Part shown: piece after piece, positions 58,692 to 64,000 of the stretch
Position numbering within the stretch: the stretch's first letter is position 1
Layout: every line of letters begins with the position of its first letter
Source: Streptomyces sp. NBC_01197
GTDB lineage: Bacteria; Actinomycetota; Actinomycetes; Streptomycetales; Streptomycetaceae
Length of the DNA stretch: 64,000 bases
Direction: 5' to 3'
Assembly (NCBI RefSeq): GCF_036010505.1
Contig: NZ_CP108569.1
Location: 6,234,501-6,298,500, forward strand
Notes under the pieces: model-generated
Told to the model about the DNA's origin: nothing
Database searches by the model: none
Seen by the model: only the letters and a program-made list of their open reading frames with translations
Translations under genes and position numbers: made by a program

Positions 58692-58726
58692 CACCCGCGG
58701 TCGCTGGCTTCTGGCGGCCGCGGGTG
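58692..58726 (+). terminator. Hairpin terminator after the APC permease gene
   Basis: CACCCGCGG (58692-58700) and CCGCGGGTG (58718-58726) form a 9-bp stem. It ends only 13 bp before the next start, so that gene has either a leaderless transcript or read-through. Confidence 0.65.
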
Positions 58727-58739
58727 TTCGAACCATTGG

Positions 58740-59465
58740 GTGAAACCAGAACCATCGGACCAGAACGGCACGCCTGTCGGCCGCCGTCTCGTCCTCGGGA
58801 TGCTCGGCCTGGGCGCGGCGGGTCTTGTCACCGCGCCCTACATCCAGCGCGGGGTCGACACGGCGCTGGGGGCCGTCTCGGGCAAGGACCCCACCGGCCT
58901 GACCGGTCTGCTGCCCAACGGCGGCGGATTCCGCTACTACTCGGTCACCTCGTCGGTGCCCCACAAGGACGCCGGGAACTACCGGCTCACCGTGGACGGC
59001 ATGGTCGAGCGGCCCGCCTCGTACACCCTCGGCTCACTGCGCAGGCTCCCGCAGACCAGGCTGGTGCGCGATGTGCAGTGCGTCACCGGCTGGCGGGTGC
59101 CCGGCACCCCCTTCGAAGGTGTCCGACTCTCCCGGCTGCTCGACGCGGCGGGCGTCCGGCCCGGGGCCGGTGCGGTCCGCTTCACCTGCTTCGACGGCGC
59201 GTACAGCGAGAGCCTCACCCTGGACCAGGCGCGCCGTGCGGACGTCCTGGTGGCGCTGCGTATGCAGGACCAGCCGGTGAGCCACAACCACGGCGGACCC
59301 GTCCGCCTCTATGTCGCGCCCATGTACTTCTACAAGTCGGCGAAATGGCTGTCGGGGATCACCGTCACCCGTGACGTGCGACGCGGTTACTGGGAGGAGC
59401 GCGGCTATGACATCGACGCCTGGGTCGGCAAGTCCAACGGACGCGACGACCACCCCACGGTCTGA
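58740..59465 (+). CDS. Molybdopterin-dependent oxidoreductase (sulfite oxidase/MsrP-like)
   Basis: A 241-residue protein read from GTG 58740. An N-terminal Tat-like or anchor segment (GRRLVLGMLGLGAAGLVTAP) suggests envelope location. The Moco domain has DVQCVTGW with molybdenum ligand Cys114, FEGVRLSRLLDAAGV, SHNHGGPVRLYVAPMYFYKS and WLSGITV. These are the traits of the MsrP/SuoX family, which in other bacteria repairs methionine sulfoxide or oxidises sulfite. No clear ribosome site precedes the GTG. Its 3' end overlaps the cytochrome b gene by 59 bp, so electrons probably come from that subunit. Confidence 0.85.
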   Translation: MKPEPSDQNGTPVGRRLVLGMLGLGAAGLVTAPYIQRGVDTALGAVSGKDPTGLTGLLPNGGGFRYYSVTSSVPHKDAGNYRLTVDGMVERPASYTLGSLRRLPQTRLVRDVQCVTGWRVPGTPFEGVRLSRLLDAAGVRPGAGAVRFTCFDGAYSESLTLDQARRADVLVALRMQDQPVSHNHGGPVRLYVAPMYFYKSAKWLSGITVTRDVRRGYWEERGYDIDAWVGKSNGRDDHPTV

Positions 59466-60051
59466 GCTGCGCCGCTTCACCCGCCCGGTGCGGTGGGCGC
59501 ACCGGACGACGTCGGCCCTGATGCTGGTGTGCATCGCGTCGGCAGGCTGCCTGTACATCCCGCAGCTCGCGGAGCTGGTCGGCCGCCGCTATCTGGTCGT
59601 GACCGTCCACGAGTGGTCCGGGCTGCTGCTGCCGGTGCCGGTCCTGCTCGGCCTCGGCTCGCGGGCGCTGCGGGCGGACCTGGGCCGCCTCAACCGCTTC
59701 GCGCCGTACGACCGCGCCTGGCTGCGGTCGGCGCTGCGCAGGGACGGATCACCGCGCAGGGCGGGCAAGTTCAACGGCGGGCAGAAGATCTACGCCGGGT
59801 GGATCGCCGGCGCCGCGCTGGTGATGCTCGGCACCGGGCTGCTGATGTGGTTCACGCATCTGGCGCCGCTGGTCTGGCGGACGAGCGCCACCTTCATCCA
59901 CGACTGGCTGGCGCTGGCCGTCGGCATCGTGATCGCCGGGCACATCGGGATGGCGCTCGGCGACCCGGAGGCCCGGCGGGGGATGCGGACCGGCCGGGTC
60001 GGGCGCGGATGGGCGCGGCGGGAGCACCCGCTGTGGCTGGACGAGGAGTGA
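59407..60051 (+). CDS. Cytochrome b561-type membrane subunit
   Basis: A 214-residue membrane protein; ATG 59407 has GGAGG 10 bp upstream, inside the molybdoenzyme gene. Four helices carry histidines suited to bind two haems: WAHRTTSALMLVCIASAG, VTVHEWSGLLLPVPVLLGLG, AGWIAGAALVMLGTGLLMW, and FIHDWLALAVGIVIAGHIGM. It should pass electrons between the quinone pool and the periplasm-side molybdoenzyme encoded by the overlapping gene. The family is cytochrome b/b6-type (formate-dehydrogenase gamma relatives). Confidence 0.85.
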   Translation: MTSTPGSASPTDATTTPRSELRRFTRPVRWAHRTTSALMLVCIASAGCLYIPQLAELVGRRYLVVTVHEWSGLLLPVPVLLGLGSRALRADLGRLNRFAPYDRAWLRSALRRDGSPRRAGKFNGGQKIYAGWIAGAALVMLGTGLLMWFTHLAPLVWRTSATFIHDWLALAVGIVIAGHIGMALGDPEARRGMRTGRVGRGWARREHPLWLDEE

Positions 60052-60054
60052 GGC

Positions 60055-60112
60055 GCCGGGTCCGCGAAGCCTCGGCCTCACGGGTGGACGGAGGCGGCCT
60101 CGCGGACCCGGC
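60055..60112. terminator. Bidirectional terminator with 13-bp stem
   Basis: GCCGGGTCCGCGA (60055-60067) pairs with 60100-60112; an inner GCCTC/GAGGC stem lies within. It lies between the convergent cytochrome and idonate dehydrogenase genes. Confidence 0.85.
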
Positions 60113-60129
60113 CCTGGGCCGTGCGGCCG

Positions 60130-61155
60130 TCAGCCGCCGAAGCCCAGCAGCACCTTGCAGGACTGCGACCGGTCAGCCGCGAGAGCGAACGCCTCCGCGG
60201 CCCGCTCCGCCGGCACCACCGCACTGACCAGCGCGTCGAAGGAGTCCTCCCGGGCCAGCAGCTCGATCGCCCCGTCGAACTCCACGTCGAAGCGGAGTGC
60301 CCCGCGCAGCTCGATCTCCCGGCTCACCACCAGATTCCCGGCGAACGGGCTCATCCCCGATGGCAGCATCCCCAGCTGTACGACGGCCCCGCCCCGCCGC
60401 ACCGACCGCAGACATGTGTCCAGACCGGCTGCCGACCCGGACGCCTCGATCGCGGTGTCGACCTCGTGCGCCAGGCCGGGACCGTCCGGGTCACCGACCG
60501 CCACGAGCGTCGTCGCACCCGCGGCGGCCGCGAACTCCAGCGCCTTCGGCAGCAGATCGGTGACCGTGACCGCCTCGGCGCCCGCGGCCCGCAGCGCGGC
60601 CACCACCAGGGAGCCGATCGGCCCCGCGCCCGTGACCAGGACGTGCCTGCCCTCGACGGGACCGGCCCTGCGCACCGCGTGCAGCGCGACCGACAGCGGT
60701 TCGGCCAGTGCGGCCCTGCGCAGGCCGAGGCCCGCCGGGAGCGCCCTCAGCTGGCCGGCCGGCACCGCGATCCGGGCCGCGAACCCGCCCTGCACGTGCG
60801 GGGTACGGGCCGCGCTGCCCAGATAGCGGGTGTCCCGGCAGACGTTGGCCCGCCCGTCCAGGCATTCCGGGCAGCCGCCGCACGGCGTCGCCGGGTGCAC
60901 GGCCACCGGGGTGCCGGGCGCGGGACCTTCCGCCCCCTCGCCGTACGCGACCACGGTGCCGACGACCTCGTGGCCCAGCACCATCGGCTCGCGCAGCAGG
61001 AAGTCACCGACCCCGCCGTGCCGCCAGTAGTGCAGATCCGAGCCGCACACCCCGCCGTACCGCACCGCGACGACGGCCTCGCCGGGTCCGGCCACCGGCT
61101 CGGGCAGCTCGTCGACCCGCAGGTCGTCCACTCCGTGGATCACGCAGCCGCGCAT
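60130..61155 (-). CDS. idnD: L-idonate 5-dehydrogenase (zinc MDR)
   Basis: A 341-residue zinc dehydrogenase starting at ATG 61155, which overlaps the idnO stop by one base (TGATG). Zinc and substrate features: CGSDLHYWRHGGVGDFLLRE, the LGHEVVG His-Glu pair, and structural CGGCPECLDGRANVC. Cofactor loop: VLVTGAGPIGSLVVAALRAAGA. This WRHGGVGDF block is typical of L-idonate 5-dehydrogenase. It oxidises L-idonate to 5-ketogluconate, which the neighbouring SDR reduces to gluconate. It is the last gene of the operon. Confidence 0.9.
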   Translation of the reverse strand: MRGCVIHGVDDLRVDELPEPVAGPGEAVVAVRYGGVCGSDLHYWRHGGVGDFLLREPMVLGHEVVGTVVAYGEGAEGPAPGTPVAVHPATPCGGCPECLDGRANVCRDTRYLGSAARTPHVQGGFAARIAVPAGQLRALPAGLGLRRAALAEPLSVALHAVRRAGPVEGRHVLVTGAGPIGSLVVAALRAAGAEAVTVTDLLPKALEFAAAAGATTLVAVGDPDGPGLAHEVDTAIEASGSAAGLDTCLRSVRRGGAVVQLGMLPSGMSPFAGNLVVSREIELRGALRFDVEFDGAIELLAREDSFDALVSAVVPAERAAEAFALAADRSQSCKVLLGFGG

Positions 61156-61922
61156 CACAGCACACTCGTCATTCCGCCGTCGACGTACAGGATCTGGCCG
61201 CTCACGAAGTCCGCGGCCGGTGAGGCGAGATAGAGCACGCCGCCCACCAGGTCGTCGGTGCGCCCCCAGCGCCCGGCCGGGGTACGGCCGCGCACCCAGG
61301 AACTGAACTCGTCGTCCTCCACCAGCGGCCGGGTCAGCTCGGTCTCGATGTAGCCGGGGCCCAGGCCGTTGACCTGGATGCCGTACTGCCCCCAGTCGGC
61401 GCACATGCCCTTGGTGAGCATCTTCAGGGCACCTTTGGTGGCCGCGTACGGGGCGATACCGGGGCGCACCACCTCGCTCTGCAGCGAACAGATGTTGATG
61501 ATCTTCCCGTGGCCGCGGGGAACCATCCGCCGGGCGGCCTCGCGGCCCACCAGGAAGGCGCTGGTGAGGTTGGTGCCGACGATCCGGTGCCAGTCGTCGT
61601 CGGCGAAGTCGAGCAGCGGGGCCCGCAGTTGCATCCCGGCGTTGTTGACCAGGATGTCCAGCGGGCCCGCCTGCTCCTCGGCCGCGGCGATCCCGGCTGC
61701 GACCGATGGTCCGTCGGTGACGTCGAAGGGGGCGGTGAGTACCGTGCCCCCGGCGTCGGCGAGTCCGGCGGCGGCCGCCTTCAGCCGGCCCTCGTCCCGC
61801 CCGTTGATGACGACGGTGCAGCCCGCCTCCAGCAGACCGCGGGCGAGCGCGTGCCCGATGCCGCGGCTGGCCCCGGTGACCAGCGCCGTACGGCCACCGA
61901 TCTCGAACAGTGGATGTGCCAT
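61155..61922 (-). CDS. idnO: Gluconate 5-dehydrogenase (SDR)
   Basis: A 255-residue SDR. TGASRGIGHALARGLLEAGC is the cofactor loop, NNAGMQLRAPLLDFADDDWH the conserved turn with gluconate-dehydrogenase character, Tyr-x3-Lys in PYAATKGALK, and IQVNGLGPGYIETELTRPLV downstream. It interconverts D-gluconate and 5-keto-D-gluconate with NAD(P)H. Order in the operon is gntK, permease, idnO, idnD, so L-idonate and 5-ketogluconate are channelled to gluconate. A gap of 94 bp separates it from the permease gene. Confidence 0.9.
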   Translation of the reverse strand: MAHPLFEIGGRTALVTGASRGIGHALARGLLEAGCTVVINGRDEGRLKAAAAGLADAGGTVLTAPFDVTDGPSVAAGIAAAEEQAGPLDILVNNAGMQLRAPLLDFADDDWHRIVGTNLTSAFLVGREAARRMVPRGHGKIINICSLQSEVVRPGIAPYAATKGALKMLTKGMCADWGQYGIQVNGLGPGYIETELTRPLVEDDEFSSWVRGRTPAGRWGRTDDLVGGVLYLASPAADFVSGQILYVDGGMTSVL

Positions 61923-62016
61923 GAGATGTGTCCTTCTCCCGTACGGGCGGCGGGCTGTACGCCTGGGTCCGCAGCTGGCGCCGCTCCTTGACGGGCAAAC
62001 GCTGCCTGCCGAGGCA

Positions 62017-63411
62017 CTAGAGGACCAGCGAGAGCAGCAGGATGAAGATCATCGAGACTACCGAGATGATGGTCTCCATCACCGACCAGGTCTTGATCGT
62101 CTGGCCGACGTCCATCCCGAAGTACTCCTTCACCAGCCAGAACCCCGCGTCGTTCACATGGCTGAAGAAGAGCGAGCCCGCGCCGACGGCGAGCACCAGC
62201 AGTGCCACGTGCGCGGTCGACATGTCCGCGGCGAGCGGCGCGACCAGACCGGCGGCGGAGACCGTCGCCACCGTGGCGGAGCCGGTCGCCAGGCGCATCA
62301 CCACGGCGATCAGCCAGGCCAGCAGCAGCGCCGGGATCGACCAGTCCTTGGAGAGGTCCAGCACCATCTGACCCACACCGGAGTCGATCAGGGTCTGCTT
62401 GAAGCCGCCGCCGGCGCCGACGATCAGCAGCACACTCGCGATCGGGGCGAGCGACTTCTCGACCGTCGCCGACATCCGGCCCTTGCTGAATCCGGCGGCC
62501 CGGCCCAGCGTGAACATGGCGACGATCACCGCGGCCAGCAGGGCGATCAGGGGTGAGCCGATGACGTCGAACGCGCGCTGGAGCGTGTCCGTGGGGTTGT
62601 CGATCACGATGTCGACGAGCGCCTTGGCCAGCATCAGCACGACGGGCAGTAGCACGGTCGCCACGGTGGCACCGAAACCGGGCCGCTTCTCCAGGTCCTC
62701 CGACGGGCGCTGCGGGACCATCCGGTCGGGTGCCTGGATGTCCACCCAGCGGGCCGCGTACCGGGAGAAGACGGGACCGGCGATGATCACGGTCGGAATG
62801 GCCACCAGGACACCCAGCGCGAGCGTCACACCGAGGTTGGCGTGCACGGCGGCGATGGCCACCAGCGGACCGGGGTGCGGCGGAATCAGTCCGTGCATCA
62901 CGGACAGGCCGGCCAGCGCCGGGATACCGATCCGCATCAGCGAGAAGTTGCCGCGCTTGGCGACCAGCAGGACCACCGGGATCAGCAGCACGATGCCGAT
63001 CTCGAAGAAGAGCGGCAGTCCTACGATCGCCGCGATCAGCACCATCGCCCACGGCATACCGCGCCGGCTCGCCTTCGCGAGGATGGTGTCGACGATCTGG
63101 TCGGCGCCGCCGGAGTCCGCGAGGAGCTTGCCGAGTATGGCGCCGAGCGCGATCAGGACACCCACGCTCGCGGTGGTGGAACCGAGGCCCGTGGTGAAAC
63201 TGGTGATGACCTTGTCGAGCGGAGCACCCGCGACCGCTCCCAGGACGAGCGATCCGATGGTCAGCGACAGGAACGCGTGGAGCTTGGTCTTCGTGATGAG
63301 CAGGACGATGACGGCGATGCCCGCGAGGACGGCGATCCCCAGCTGGGCATGGCCGGCCGACGATATCGGCGCTACGTCCGCTGCCAGCATCTCGACACTG
63401 AGACTGGACAC
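62017..63411 (-). CDS. GntP-family gluconate/idonate permease
   Basis: A 464-residue permease from GTG 63411, which has GAAGGA 8 bp upstream; an ATG seven codons in is an alternative. About twelve hydrophobic segments; GntP signature pieces include SLTIGSLVLGAVAGAPLDK, LADSGGADQIVDTIL, FEIGIVLLIPVVLLVAKRGN, GIPALAGLSVMHGLIPPHPG and GSLFFSHVNDAGFWLVKEYF. It imports gluconate-like sugar acids with a proton. Lies between gntK and idnO, 75 bp downstream of gntK. Confidence 0.93.
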   Translation of the reverse strand: MSSLSVEMLAADVAPISSAGHAQLGIAVLAGIAVIVLLITKTKLHAFLSLTIGSLVLGAVAGAPLDKVITSFTTGLGSTTASVGVLIALGAILGKLLADSGGADQIVDTILAKASRRGMPWAMVLIAAIVGLPLFFEIGIVLLIPVVLLVAKRGNFSLMRIGIPALAGLSVMHGLIPPHPGPLVAIAAVHANLGVTLALGVLVAIPTVIIAGPVFSRYAARWVDIQAPDRMVPQRPSEDLEKRPGFGATVATVLLPVVLMLAKALVDIVIDNPTDTLQRAFDVIGSPLIALLAAVIVAMFTLGRAAGFSKGRMSATVEKSLAPIASVLLIVGAGGGFKQTLIDSGVGQMVLDLSKDWSIPALLLAWLIAVVMRLATGSATVATVSAAGLVAPLAADMSTAHVALLVLAVGAGSLFFSHVNDAGFWLVKEYFGMDVGQTIKTWSVMETIISVVSMIFILLLSLVL

Positions 63412-63485
63412 GGTGGATTCCTTCGGTTCGTGAGGAAGTGGTTCGTCAGGCGGTGAGCGGTGTGCGGTAAGGCGTGACGGTGGTG

Positions 63486-63995
63486 CTACTCGCCAATGCC
63501 GCGCAGTGCGGCCACGGCCCGTCCGGTGATCTCCTCGGGGGTTCCCGAGATGTCGACGGCGGCGCCCGCCTCGTCCCCGCCCAGCGGCTGGAGCGCGGCG
63601 AACTGCGAGTCGAGGAGCGCGGTGGGCATGAAGTGCCCCTTGCGCTCCGCCATCCGCTTCTCGATCAGCTCCCGGTCGCCTGTCAGGTGCAGGAAGACGA
63701 CGCCGGGCGCCTCGGCCCGCAGCCGGTCGCGGTAGGAGCGCTTGAGCGCGGAACAGCTGACGACCCCACCCCGGTCGGCACGCTCGTGCGCCCACCGGCC
63801 GATCGCGTCCAGCCAGGGCCACCGGTCGGCGTCCTCAAGGGGCGTCCCGGCCGACATCTTGGCGATGTTCGCCGCGGGATGGAAGTCGTCCCCCTCGGCG
63901 TACGGGACGCCCAGTGCGGCGGAGAGCAGCGGACCGATCGTGGTCTTGCTGGTCCCTGCCACGCCCATCAGGACTACGACTCGGGGGGTGGTCAT
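63486..63995 (-). CDS. gntK: Gluconokinase with altered Walker A
   Basis: A 169-residue kinase that makes 6-phosphogluconate from gluconate and ATP. Family motifs: DDFHPAANIAKMSAGTPLED, SCSALKRSYRDRLR, LIEKRMAERKGHFMPTALLD, SQFAALQPL. The P-loop reads GVAGTSKTT; the glycine normally before the lysine is Ser. First gene of the idonate/gluconate operon inside the window; its promoter and any regulator lie off the right edge. 6-phosphogluconate then enters the pentose phosphate route. Confidence 0.92.
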   Translation of the reverse strand: MTTPRVVVLMGVAGTSKTTIGPLLSAALGVPYAEGDDFHPAANIAKMSAGTPLEDADRWPWLDAIGRWAHERADRGGVVSCSALKRSYRDRLRAEAPGVVFLHLTGDRELIEKRMAERKGHFMPTALLDSQFAALQPLGGDEAGAAVDISGTPEEITGRAVAALRGIGE

Positions 63996-64000
63996 CGGTG

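Noticed and set aside
1..64000. tRNA, rRNA, insertion sequence, integrase or attachment site
   Set aside because: I looked for cloverleaf arms with GTTCGAnTC, rRNA landmarks, transposase motifs and long terminal inverted repeats and saw none.

Overview
The window is chromosomal DNA of a Streptomyces species (or a very close relative). It has very high G+C with almost pure G/C third codon positions, GTG and TTG starts, two streptogrisin-type secreted proteases, many Sec/Tat-exported hydrolases, and short intergenic gaps with long G/C-rich hairpin terminators. I found no rRNA, tRNA, CRISPR array, insertion sequence or integrase.

Layout. 1-2.1 kb: the end of an LLM monooxygenase, a DUF1684 protein and a streptogrisin B-like protease. 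2.2-12.4 kb: a conflict/peptide island. A SLOG-domain gene faces a SLATT (DUF4231) membrane gene; divergent from the latter runs an operon encoding a 53-residue FxsA peptide ending FNSAL-COOH, a radical SAM/SPASM maturase FxsB, an AAC(3)-type acetyltransferase, a TIR-like protein FxsC, and a giant MinD-TIR-NB-ARC-TPR protein (FxsT). 12.4-20.5 kb: alpha/beta hydrolase, streptogrisin D, a DUF3533 membrane protein, and the translesion pair DnaE2 / Y-family ImuB-like protein. 20.7-31 kb: secreted lipase and SGNH esterase, methyltransferase, DUF402, YtrA-like GntR, AAA ATPase, an orphan type ISP restriction-enzyme C-terminal module, a zinc-ribbon/SPFH-GYF pair and a GntR-UTRA regulator. 31-40 kb: homogentisate dioxygenase with a divergent TetR, an aldehyde/alcohol dehydrogenase pair and an acyl-CoA dehydrogenase around another TetR, a third TetR with a MaoC dehydratase, and SoxR. 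41-45 kb: exported penicillin acylase-family protein facing a NamZ-type muramidase. 45-52 kb: a fatty/hydroxy-acid regulon (SDR, AMP ligase, TetR, acyl-CoA dehydrogenase, ACAD11-type kinase, quinone oxidoreductase). 52-60 kb: Nudix, DMT exporter, FAD dehydrogenase, ASCH protein, APC permease, molybdopterin oxidoreductase with cytochrome b. 60-64 kb: an idonate/gluconate operon (gntK, GntP permease, idnO, idnD).

How it works together. The most unusual unit is the Fxs operon. The radical SAM enzyme should crosslink the Phe-x-Ser tail of the tiny peptide, and the same transcript encodes TIR and STAND-type proteins normally found in immunity and cell-death systems. The in-frame TTA codon in fxsB, the only one I noticed in the genes called here, points to bldA-linked developmental timing. 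Its biological role is, to my knowledge, not established. In the lipid/aromatic half, palindromic operators repeated at separate promoters let three TetR regulons be drawn directly from the sequence.
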